Shown here: positions 1 through 7,637 of the stretch, one piece after another | How the letters are laid out: every line of letters starts with the position of its first letter | Position numbering within the stretch: position 1 is the stretch's first letter | Source of the DNA: an uncultured Clostridium sp. | GTDB lineage: Bacteria; Bacillota; Clostridia; TANB77; CAG-508 | Direction of reading: 5' to 3' | NCBI GenBank assembly: GCA_902496295.1 | Contig: CABVAF010000005.1 | Coordinates: 1 to 64,000 of the forward strand | DNA length: 64,000 nucleotides | Translations under genes and position numbers: made by a program | Notes under the pieces: model-generated | What the model was told of the DNA's origin: nothing | The model's input: the letters and a program-made list of their open reading frames with translations, nothing else | Databases searched by the model: none

Positions 1-106
1 TGAAATTGTTACTCCTGCTAATATTAGTAATACTACAATTGTTACAACTAGTGCTTTCTAACATTTTCTTATGTGTTGCCATCTGTATTTCTATATTTTT
101 CGACAA
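1..106 (-). CDS. pilin-like protein, 5' part only, leader out of frame
   Basis: Only the beginning of the gene lies in the window; it runs off the left edge. The minus strand from about 54 down encodes a hydrophobic helix (ALVVTIVVLLILAGVTIS) almost identical to the helix of the three other pilin-like genes here. A Shine-Dalgarno (complement of 111-117) precedes a TTG at 106, and an ATG at 82 is in the same frame. That leader frame is one base off the helix frame, and the helix frame has a TAG just upstream. The residues GITLI that precede the helix in the paralogues are missing. A deletion between two AGCAC-AG-like sequences could explain this (inference). It is either a broken copy, a silent cassette or a product needing +1 recoding. 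Confidence 0.55.
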   Translation of the reverse strand, partial: MSKNIEIQMATHKKMLESTSCNNCSITNISRSNNF

Positions 107-110
107 AAAT

Positions 111-145
111 CCTCCCTATGATATTTTCATTTTATCATAAGGAGG
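111..145 (-). terminator. 13-bp hairpin: terminator that also covers the next gene's ribosome-binding site
   Basis: Arms 111-123 and 133-145 pair over 13 positions (one G-U) around a 9-base loop. On the minus strand the hairpin follows the stop of the pilin-like gene at 214 and is followed by ATTTTTG, as in an intrinsic terminator. Its 3' arm contains the AGGGAGG ribosome-binding site of the next pilin-like gene (start at 106). The same structure could therefore end one transcript and hide the translation start of the next. Confidence 0.6.
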
Positions 146-213
146 TATTTTTTATATTCTTTTTCATATTATACAAAATTTTGTACAAGCCCAAGATATA
201 TTTCTTGTAGTCG

Positions 214-375
214 TTAAAGCACGACCAAGACCGGACGGAACGAATCATATCTTTCAGAATAACCATCAGTAATATTAAAACAGAACGCACCAGCATACGT
301 AGTATCATCGTAACCGCCCCCGCGTGTGAAGAAAGAATTGCCTGCATTAGAAAAGTAAGAGTAATCGGCGTACCA
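214..375 (-). other. candidate DGR variable region of the pilin-like gene
   Basis: The minus-strand codons from TGG (about 372) to the stop encode the end of a lectin-like domain. They use TAC, GCC, CGC, CGT, TCG, CCG and GTC in a gene that otherwise prefers A/T-ending codons. Most codons end in C or T, as expected when AAC/AAT codons of a template repeat are mutated at their adenines. Just after the stop there is a 14-base palindrome (TACAAAATTTTGTA, 172-185 region), near where DGRs often carry a hairpin. No template repeat is visible in the window, so the call is inference from pattern. Confidence 0.5.
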
Positions 376-1675
376 CGAACCGTTACTTGTGTTACCGGCT
401 CCGCTCGTTTCATATATCGCATCTCCATATATTCCTGCATTTTGATTGTAGTTATTTGTATTATTGTCTGTACTTGCTTTTGTATACACATTCTTTGTTT
501 TTGCCTCTCCATTTACTAAACTTGAGCCATATGTCGTTAAACTACTATTTCCATTATTTACATATGCTGCTGTTCTTTCCCATGCTCCTCCGCTCATGTC
601 ATATACTCCATACACATTTCCTGTTGTACTTGCTTTTACCCCTTGTGTACTTGTATAATCATTTGTCGTTCCCACATCTATTTCTGCACTTGCGCTATTT
701 CCTGCTGAACCTGTTATATAATTACTACTATTATTTATCCATACTTCTTCTGTCTCTTTTCCATATTTACTCTTACTTAAGTATGCTACTGCTCCCCACT
801 CATCATTTTTCATTAAATGGCTATTTAACGCACTATTATAATTTTTACATACATCATACATATTGCTTATTGTTATATATCTCCAACTTGATACTCCTGG
901 TTTTACTTGTAATGTCTTTGTTGTTACATTATCTCCTTCTTCTGTATTACTATTTCCTTCCACACTGCTTGCTTCAAACTTGGCTACCCATATTCCGCTT
1001 ACTTCTTCTCCATACGTAAATGCTGGATGGATATTCCAATTTCCTTGTCCGCTTGCATTATTAAAGTTTGTTCTTCCACTTGCACTTTCTTTACTTGTTC
1101 CCTTCATGAACTCTACTTCTATTATTCCTGTTGTACTACTATGATATCCACTTGTTATACTATATGCATATCTTGGTATCCATACCCACATACTTCCATC
1201 ACTCGTTTTTGCATTTGCCCATTTTTTTGCTGAATAATCATACCACTCTTCATCGTCTCCTGTTGTTTCTACCCATGCGTTTCCATTCCATTTTATAGGT
1301 GTCATTCCTTCTCCTAAGTTTGGTGTGTTTACTCCTTTTTCTTCGCTATAACTTCCATCACTTGGTAATGGCTCTGGTTCAGGCTCTACAGGCTCTTCTG
1401 ATGTTGTCCCTCCACCTATTCCATTTAACATATTACTCATATACTCTCCTAGTTCGTTCATTTTGGCTTGCTCATTTATTGCTGCTTGGTTTGTTTTTTC
1501 TGCTACTTCTCTTGCCTTTGCTATTATTCCATTTTCACTAAACACCAAACTTATTGTTATTCCTGCTAGTATTAACAAAACCACTATTGTTACAACCAAT
1601 GCTATTAATGTTATTCCGCTTGTTGTTGCCTGTTTTTAATGCTTTTCTTGTGCTTTCTACTTTTGTTCTACCCAT
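214..1675 (-). CDS. pilin-like protein with C-terminal FGE/C-type-lectin-like domain and DGR-type variable region; leader out of frame
   Basis: Reading from GGA at 1617, the product starts GITLIALVV..., a prepilin-type cleavage site and membrane helix. It continues with an amphipathic helix (SENGIIAKAREVAEK) shared with its paralogues, a Glu/Pro linker and a domain resembling the formylglycine-generating-enzyme/C-type lectin fold (GVYDMSGGAWERT, then RGGGYDD and SFRPVLVVL at the end). The ATG at 1675 has a good Shine-Dalgarno (AGGAGGAG), but its frame is shifted by one base at the C at 1618. Removing that C gives the expected NNKGITLIA junction. The last 53 codons are NNY-rich (41 of 53) and visibly richer in G+C than the rest, as in variable regions made by diversity-generating retroelements. 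Surface display through a pilin-like anchor and a ligand-binding role are inferences. Confidence 0.75.
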
Positions 1676-1857
1676 TACTTTCTCCTCCTAATTTTTCATT
1701 CTTTTGTTATTATTTCCACTTTTTCCTTTATTAATCATTTTTTATATAAACATCGTACTTATTTTCTATTTTTCTTATACAATTAAAAAAATAATAAAGT
1801 ATGGAATATTCTATTCTTTTTACCAATGTTTTATAGTACAAATTATACCATTTTATC

Positions 1858-1913
1858 TTACATTTTCATATTACATTTTCTTTACTTTTGCATTACATTT
1901 CGGTTGCATTTTG
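1858..1913. repeat. five iterated TTACATTTT-like units in helical phase
   Basis: Five direct units beginning at about 1858, 1871, 1882, 1893 and 1904 read TTACATTTTC, TTACATTTTC, TTACTTTTGC, TTACATTTCG and TTGCATTTTG. The spacing of 11-13 bases places T-tracts at about one per helical turn. They lie about 180-240 bases upstream of the pilin-like leader start at 1675. Such arrays bend DNA or bind a regulator; which applies cannot be told from sequence. Confidence 0.5.
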
Positions 1914-1972
1914 TTATACACTGTTTATATACATTTTATACAGCACTCTTTATACACTTTACTATACAACAT

Positions 1973-2010
1973 AAAAAGCACTCTGGCATTTATTGTCAAA
2001 GTGCTTTTTG
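1973..2010 (-). terminator. terminator after queA
   Basis: AAAAAGCACT and AAGTGCTTTTT arms surround a short loop, with inner pairing of TGGCA- and TGTCA-like segments. On the minus strand it lies 26 bases after the queA stop and is followed by a T-rich stretch. It is nearly symmetrical and could act in both directions. Confidence 0.7.
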
Positions 2011-2035
2011 TATTTATTTTATATATTATACTCTA

Positions 2036-3091
2036 TTATTTTATAAACATTGCGTCTCCAAAACTGAAGAAACGGTATTTTTCTTCTACTGCTTTGTTAT
2101 ACGCTTCCATTATAAAATCTTTACCTGCTAATGCAGATACTAACATTATTAAAGTAGACTCTGGTAAGTGAAAGTTTGTTATTAAAGCATCTATACATTT
2201 AAACTTATAGCCTGGATAAATAAATATGCTTGTATCTCTTTCAGTTTCTTCTACCATTCCATTTTCACTTGCTATTGATTCTAGTACTCTGCAAGATGTT
2301 GTACCAACTGCAATTACTCTATGCCCCTCTCTTTTTGCTTTATTTATCTTTTCTGCATCTTCTTGTTTTATATAAAAATGTTCTGAGTGCATATCATGTT
2401 CTTCTACATTTTCTACTTTAACAGGTCTAAATGTACCTATTCCAACATGTAAAGTTACATTTGCAATTTCCACACCTTTAGCTTTAATTTTTTCTAATAA
2501 CTCGTTTGTAAAGTGTAATCCTGCTGTTGGAGCTGCAGCTGAGCCTTCGTATTTTGCATATACAGTTTGATATCTATCTTTTTCCTTTAATTTTTCGTGT
2601 ATATATGGTGGAAGTGGCATTAATCCAATTTGATCTAATATTTCGTTAAATATTCCATCATATTCAAATTTTACTTTTCTATTTCCATTTTCTAGCTTTT
2701 CAAGTATTTCTGCTTTTAATAGAATTTTTTGATTTTCGCTTTTTTCAAGCACTCCTTCTCCAAAAATAACTTTTGTACCAGGCATAAGTCTTCTACCTGG
2801 TCTTACCATTACTTCCCATATGTCTCCATCTATTCTTTTTAAAAGTAAAAATTCTATATGTGCACCTGTTTCTTCTTTTACTCCATATAGTCTAGCAGGA
2901 ATAACCTTTGTGTTATTCCTTACTAAACAGTCTCCTGGTTCTAGATAATCTATAATATCTCTAAAAATTTTATTTTCAATGGTTTTATTTTCTCTGTCCA
3001 ATATCATTAGTCTAGACTCATCTCTATTTTTTATTGGAACTTGTGCAATTAATTCTTTTGGTAAATTATAATTAAAATCTGATACTTTCAT
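2036..3091 (-). CDS. queA: S-adenosylmethionine:tRNA ribosyltransferase-isomerase
   Basis: QueA transfers and isomerises the ribosyl part of SAM onto preQ1 at position 34 of GUN-anticodon tRNAs, giving epoxyqueuosine. The protein (about 351 residues) has the family hallmarks: an opening VSDFNYNLPKELIAQVP, RNNTKVIPARLYG, AAPTAGLHFT, GTFRPV, AVGTTSCRVLES, and TNFHLPESTLIMLV near the C terminus. I chose the ATG at 3091 because GGAG lies just upstream and the protein begins MKVSDF; an upstream in-frame ATG at 3103 would add four residues. The start touches the stop of the upstream protease gene, so the two are translationally coupled. QueH, which completes queuosine, is also in this window at 35832-36383. 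Confidence 0.97.
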   Translation of the reverse strand: MKVSDFNYNLPKELIAQVPIKNRDESRLMILDRENKTIENKIFRDIIDYLEPGDCLVRNNTKVIPARLYGVKEETGAHIEFLLLKRIDGDIWEVMVRPGRRLMPGTKVIFGEGVLEKSENQKILLKAEILEKLENGNRKVKFEYDGIFNEILDQIGLMPLPPYIHEKLKEKDRYQTVYAKYEGSAAAPTAGLHFTNELLEKIKAKGVEIANVTLHVGIGTFRPVKVENVEEHDMHSEHFYIKQEDAEKINKAKREGHRVIAVGTTSCRVLESIASENGMVEETERDTSIFIYPGYKFKCIDALITNFHLPESTLIMLVSALAGKDFIMEAYNKAVEEKYRFFSFGDAMFIK

Positions 3092-4464
3092 TAAACTCTC
3101 CATCCTAATTCTACGTCGTCTTTATTTGCAAATAGTTTTTGTATTCTTTTTATTATACTGTTTATTTCTTCGATAATATTTTCCGGTTCCTTTAAAACGT
3201 CTAGCTCATATGGATATTCAAAGTCTGCTGAAGTTGCCGGTTTTATACTATATATTTCCTGTGGCAAACCAATTCTGCTTCTATCAACAGCCATAATTTG
3301 GCATTGCATATAATCTGTATACCATCTTTTTAAGCCTACCATTCTTTCGTCTGTATAGCCATACATGCTGTAATCATGTAAAGCAGGCACCGTGTATCCG
3401 TTTTCTTCTGAGTTTCTTTCTAATGTGTGCAAAAATTCATGTACGAAAACTTCTTCCGGAAATGTGTTTACAGAAGAATTATAAGTGAAACTATAATTTG
3501 TTTTTTCTGGTATTTTTACATTAGAATATCCAATTCCGTAATAATCCATTCCGCCTAGACCTATCCAGTCGTGTATATCTCCTGTTAAGTTTTTGTTTAT
3601 ATCGCCTAGTTTCATTACTACAAATATATGGTCATAGTCTTTTCCCTCTAAATAGCTGTCTATTAATCCTGCTGCATCTTCTTCTGACAAATAATACCCA
3701 TTTTCCTCATCATAAGAAAGACTTGTTATAGGTGTTGTAATTTCTATGGTTTCATACTCTGCAGACATTTTCCCACCACTTATTGTCCTAATGCTGTCTT
3801 TAAATCTTGACATATTACTTTCTATATTTAATACATCTTCTCTATCCATACTTTCTTGCACTCTTTGTGTGGTATTCCCATTTTTTATTATGGCATCAGT
3901 ATTTTCTAATATGAAACATACAAATTTCCACTTTGTACTAGTGTCAGGCGTTCCAGCTTCTACTTTAAAATTTGAAAACCATGCGGTTCCTTTAGATTTT
4001 TCCTGGAATCCACCTAACCTAAAACCTATGTTAACAACTTCTCTGTTTCTTGAATTAAATAACATTTCTATTTTTGTCCAGTCATTTGTTCCAGTTAAAG
4101 AGCTAGACCTTTCTGTTGTGTCTTCTATACAAATATGTGCTCCTCCACTTATCATATTATCTAGATTTTCTACATTTTCTGTTTTAACCATACAGGTTAC
4201 TCTATATGGTGTATTTGGAGTAACCTGTACTTCTTGGAAAAACATGGCGTCATTATAGTCTTCATTTGTTAATTTATAACTGTTTGTATCATTATACTTT
4301 ATCTCTTTATCTCTCTCAAATGTAGTTAAATGTGGCTCTCTAACACTCTTCATGAAATAATTGTAATTGTATTTATTATATATTGATACAAATACTGCAA
4401 TAAATATAAATAGTATAATTAACAAGATTATTCTTCTAATTAACTTTCCTTTTTTTATTGCCAT
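3091..4464 (-). CDS. membrane-anchored HExxH metallopeptidase with jelly-roll-like module
   Basis: The protein has 457 residues. A Lys/Arg-rich start and one hydrophobic helix (about residues 9-28) anchor it with the bulk outside. Residues about 45-175 resemble a carbohydrate-binding jelly roll (TPYRVTCMVKTE..., then AWFSNFKVEAG). A zinc-peptidase motif HEFLH stands near residue 342, followed by about 110 residues including a DYSMYGYTDE segment that may supply further ligands. This supports an extracytoplasmic zincin, but I do not recognise the family or substrate. The gene is directly upstream of queA with overlapping ends. There is no sign that it belongs to the queuosine pathway, so the pairing looks like simple cotranscription. 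Confidence 0.75.
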   Translation of the reverse strand: MAIKKGKLIRRIILLIILFIFIAVFVSIYNKYNYNYFMKSVREPHLTTFERDKEIKYNDTNSYKLTNEDYNDAMFFQEVQVTPNTPYRVTCMVKTENVENLDNMISGGAHICIEDTTERSSSLTGTNDWTKIEMLFNSRNREVVNIGFRLGGFQEKSKGTAWFSNFKVEAGTPDTSTKWKFVCFILENTDAIIKNGNTTQRVQESMDREDVLNIESNMSRFKDSIRTISGGKMSAEYETIEITTPITSLSYDEENGYYLSEEDAAGLIDSYLEGKDYDHIFVVMKLGDINKNLTGDIHDWIGLGGMDYYGIGYSNVKIPEKTNYSFTYNSSVNTFPEEVFVHEFLHTLERNSEENGYTVPALHDYSMYGYTDERMVGLKRWYTDYMQCQIMAVDRSRIGLPQEIYSIKPATSADFEYPYELDVLKEPENIIEEINSIIKRIQKLFANKDDVELGWRV

Positions 4465-4526
4465 AAAAATTTCAATTCCTTTCTTGTTTTGTTAAAAGGT
4501 ACATATAAATTTTAAACTAGTAATTA

Positions 4527-7304
4527 TTATTTTTCAATTTCATGCATAACTTCGCTACATCTGTGGCATAGTGTAGGATAATCTTTATCTTCTCCTACTG
4601 TTGTAGAATATGTCCAGCATCTTTCGCATTTTTCTCCATCTGCTTTTTCTACTTTTACACCAATTTTATCTGTGTCTTTTCTTCCATTTTTCTCTATTGA
4701 TAGTCCAGAAATTATAAATACTTCTTGTAATAACTCTTTGTTGTCTATTAAGAATTTGTATTCATCGTCATTTGCATATAAAGTAACTTTTGCATCTAAA
4801 GAATTACCTATAGTTTTATTTGCTCTTTCTAATTCCAAGTCTTTTGCTACAATATCTTTTAATTCTATAATCTTATTCCATTTTTCACTTAATTCTTTAT
4901 TGTCATATTTTTCATTTACTTCTGGCCAATATGAAAGCATTACACTTTCTACTTGCTCATTTTTTGTATGAGGCATGTATTTCCAAATTTCTTCTGCTGT
5001 GTATACTGTCATTGGAGCTAACATTTTTACCAAAGCATCTAATATAATATACATTGTTGTTTGAGCAGCTCTTCTTTCTTTTGAGTCTTTTAAAGATGTA
5101 TATAATCTATCTTTTATAATATCTAAGTAGAATGTGCTCATATCTGTAACACAGAATTGGTTAATGTCATGGTATACCATGTGGAAATCATAGTTTTCAT
5201 AGTTCTTAGTACAGTCTTTTATTAGTTTATTTAATCTTGTTAACGCCCATTTATCTATTTCTTGTAAATCTTCATATGCTACTGGGTTTTCAGGATCATA
5301 GTCACATGTATTTCCTAAAATATATCTTGCTGTATTTCTTATTTTTCTATAAACTTCAGAAATTTGTTTTAATATTCCTTTTGAAATACTAACATCTGAC
5401 TTAAAGTCTGAAGAAAGTACCCAAAGTCTTAATATGTCTGCACCATATTCTTTTACTATATCTTGTGGTGCAATTCCATTTCCTAAAGATTTAGACATTT
5501 TTCTGCCTTGGTCATCTACTATAAATCCATGTGTTAAAACTTGTTTATATGGTGCAATTCCATTTACAGCAACAGATGTAAGCATTGAAGATTGGAACCA
5601 ACCTCTATATTGGTCTTGACCTTCTAAGTATAAATCTGCTGGATAGTTTATTCCTCTTTCTACTAAAACTCCTTGATGTGAAGAACCAGAGTCAAACCAT
5701 ACATCCATTATGTCTGTTTCTTTCTTAAATTCTTTACAACCACAATGAAGACAAGTTGCTCCTTCTGGCATTAAATCTTTTTCTGCTTCGTCAAACCAAG
5801 CATTTGAACCTTTTTCTCTAAATATCTCTTGAACTTTCTTTATACTTTCGTCTGTAACATATTCTTTTCCGCAGTCTTTGCAATAGAATATAGGAATTGG
5901 CACACCCCAAGTACGTTGTCTAGAAATACACCAATCGTTTCTATCTCTAACCATTTCTGCAAGTCTATCTTCTCCCCAAGCAGGAATCCATTTTACTTTT
6001 TTAACTTGCTCTAGTGTTTCTTTTCTAAATCCATCTACAGATGCAAACCATTGGTCTGTAGCTCTATAGATTATTGGTTTTTTACATCTCCAACAATGTG
6101 GATATGAGTGCATTAATTCTTCTTGTTGTAAAAGGTAACCATGTTCATCTAACCATTTTATAATTTCTGTATTAGATTTTGCATAATACATTCCTGCAAA
6201 TGGTCCAGCTCCTTCTGTTTGATGTCCTTTTGCATCTACAGTAACTACAACTTCTAGTCCATTCTTTAATCCACATAAGTAGTCTTCTTTACCATACCCA
6301 GGTGCTGTATGAACTGCTCCTGTACCCATTTCTAGGTCTACTTTAACTGTATCATCACTTCCTAATACTACTTTAGAAGTTCTATCTAAGAATGGATGCT
6401 TGCATAAAACGCCTTCTAGTTGTGATCCTTTAAATGTTTTTATAATTTTATAGTTTTCTACATTTGCCTTTTTCATTACTTGATCTACTAAGTCTTTTGC
6501 CATAACTAGTTTTTCATTGTTAGCTTCTACTACAGCATATATAAATTCGCTATCTACTGTAATTCCCATATTACCTGGCAAAGTCCATGGTGTAGTTGTC
6601 CAAATAACTATTGATGTATCATTTGTTACAACTCCATTTCCTTCTACAACTGGGAATTTTACAAATATAGATATTGCTTTACTATCTTTATATTCAATTT
6701 CTGCTTCTGCTAATGCTGTCTCACATTCTGTACACCAAAATACTGGTTTTAAGCCTTTGTAGATATAACCTTTTTTATACATATCTCCAAAAACACCAAT
6801 TTGTCTTGCTTCAAATTCTGGTTTTAAAGTAATATAAGGGTCTTTCCAATCTCCTAATACTCCTAGTCTTTTAAATCCTTCTGATTGCTTTCCAACGAAA
6901 CTTAGTGCAAAATCTCTACAAGTATTTCTAAATTTATTTATTCCAACTTTGTCTCTATCTAGCCCTAGAACTTCTATTGCTTTTCTTTCAGTTGGAAGAC
7001 CATGTGTATCAAACCCTGGAACATATGGTGTATAATAACCTTCCAAGTTTTTAAATCTTACTATTGTGTCTTTTAAAATTTTGTTTAGTGCATGACCTAA
7101 ATGAATTTCTCCGTTTGCATATGGAGGTCCATCATGCAATACAAATGACTCTTTACCTTCATTTTTCTTTAACATTTTTTCATAAAGGTCGTTATCCAAT
7201 ACCTCTTCCTTAATTTTTGGTTCATTCTCTGGTAAATTTCCTCTCATTGGGAAATCTGTTTTTGGCAAATTTAATGTTGCCCCATAGTTTTTCTTTTCTT
7301 CCAT
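4527..7304 (-). CDS. ileS: isoleucyl-tRNA synthetase
   Basis: This class I enzyme attaches isoleucine to tRNA-Ile in the cytoplasm. About 925 residues carry the HIGH-type motif (GEIHLGHALNK), the editing domain (TTTPWTLPGNMG), KMSKS (GRKMSKSLGN) and a C-terminal zinc-knuckle segment (CERCW...CHRC). I place the start at the ATG at 7304 (MEEKKNYG) because GGGAGGAATT precedes it; an in-frame ATG at 7358 lies inside the T-box terminator and is unlikely. Expression should respond to uncharged tRNA-Ile through the T-box leader upstream. Downstream is the HExxH protease gene. Confidence 0.98.
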   Translation of the reverse strand: MEEKKNYGATLNLPKTDFPMRGNLPENEPKIKEEVLDNDLYEKMLKKNEGKESFVLHDGPPYANGEIHLGHALNKILKDTIVRFKNLEGYYTPYVPGFDTHGLPTERKAIEVLGLDRDKVGINKFRNTCRDFALSFVGKQSEGFKRLGVLGDWKDPYITLKPEFEARQIGVFGDMYKKGYIYKGLKPVFWCTECETALAEAEIEYKDSKAISIFVKFPVVEGNGVVTNDTSIVIWTTTPWTLPGNMGITVDSEFIYAVVEANNEKLVMAKDLVDQVMKKANVENYKIIKTFKGSQLEGVLCKHPFLDRTSKVVLGSDDTVKVDLEMGTGAVHTAPGYGKEDYLCGLKNGLEVVVTVDAKGHQTEGAGPFAGMYYAKSNTEIIKWLDEHGYLLQQEELMHSYPHCWRCKKPIIYRATDQWFASVDGFRKETLEQVKKVKWIPAWGEDRLAEMVRDRNDWCISRQRTWGVPIPIFYCKDCGKEYVTDESIKKVQEIFREKGSNAWFDEAEKDLMPEGATCLHCGCKEFKKETDIMDVWFDSGSSHQGVLVERGINYPADLYLEGQDQYRGWFQSSMLTSVAVNGIAPYKQVLTHGFIVDDQGRKMSKSLGNGIAPQDIVKEYGADILRLWVLSSDFKSDVSISKGILKQISEVYRKIRNTARYILGNTCDYDPENPVAYEDLQEIDKWALTRLNKLIKDCTKNYENYDFHMVYHDINQFCVTDMSTFYLDIIKDRLYTSLKDSKERRAAQTTMYIILDALVKMLAPMTVYTAEEIWKYMPHTKNEQVESVMLSYWPEVNEKYDNKELSEKWNKIIELKDIVAKDLELERANKTIGNSLDAKVTLYANDDEYKFLIDNKELLQEVFIISGLSIEKNGRKDTDKIGVKVEKADGEKCERCWTYSTTVGEDKDYPTLCHRCSEVMHEIEK

Positions 7305-7334
7305 AATTCCTCCCTCTTGTAAATGTTTTTTGCT

Positions 7335-7605
7335 TGAATAAAACAAAAAACATTTCAATCCTAAAATTATTAGGACGAAATGTTTAAATTCCGCGGTACC
7401 ACCTAACTTAGAAAAGTAAAACTTTTCTCTCTTATTTTCTCACTTACGTAGAGTATACGGCTTAATTTACTGTTATTTCAAAAAAGCAACTAAAAGGTGA
7501 TAATAGTTAGTAAAATTCCTGCTAAAATCTCAGCAACCTTTAGCTCTCTGTAGGCTGTTTAATAACTACCTTGTCCTTTATCTTCGTTTTTATCAATGGC
7601 ATTAT
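7335..7605 (-). promoter_or_regulatory. T-box leader of ileS
   Basis: The minus strand carries the canonical T-box sequence AGGTGGTACCGCGG (complement of 7391-7404), which pairs with the tRNA acceptor end. A terminator hairpin follows at 7347-7385. Upstream lie stem-I-like sequences containing GGTTGCTGAG and an ATC triplet (around 7500) that can serve as an Ile specifier codon. Uncharged tRNA-Ile would stabilise the antiterminator and allow ileS transcription. The exact stem I folding was not computed. Confidence 0.9.
7347..7385 (-). terminator. T-box regulatory terminator
   Basis: AAACATTTC...TCCTAA and TTAGGA...GAAATGTTT arms form the terminator of the ileS T-box. On the minus strand it is followed by TTTTTTG. 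It competes with the antiterminator containing the T-box sequence. Confidence 0.8.
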
Positions 7606-7637
7606 TATATCATTGTACAAAATTTTTTTCAATAGTT

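Larger units (their letters stand above)
1676..2035. other. AT-rich gap between the pilin-like gene and queA
   Basis: This stretch of about 360 bases holds no credible gene. It contains the leader region of the pilin-like gene, an iterated TTACATTTT array (1858-1913) and a hairpin terminator behind queA (1973-2010). The plus-strand reading frames here are low-complexity Phe/Tyr/Leu peptides without ribosome-binding sites. Confidence 0.7.

Noticed and set aside
135..512. Open frame of 125 codons overlapping the end of the first pilin-like gene
   Set aside because: It is a same-strand shadow in another frame over the candidate variable region, with no ribosome-binding site.
1582..1599. Internal TTG as a real start of the first pilin-like gene
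   Set aside because: It lies inside the membrane helix and has no ribosome-binding site, so it is an artefact of the frame break upstream.
3091..3103. Start of queA four codons upstream (MESL-)
   Set aside because: The ATG at 3091 has the Shine-Dalgarno at the right distance and gives the normal QueA N terminus.
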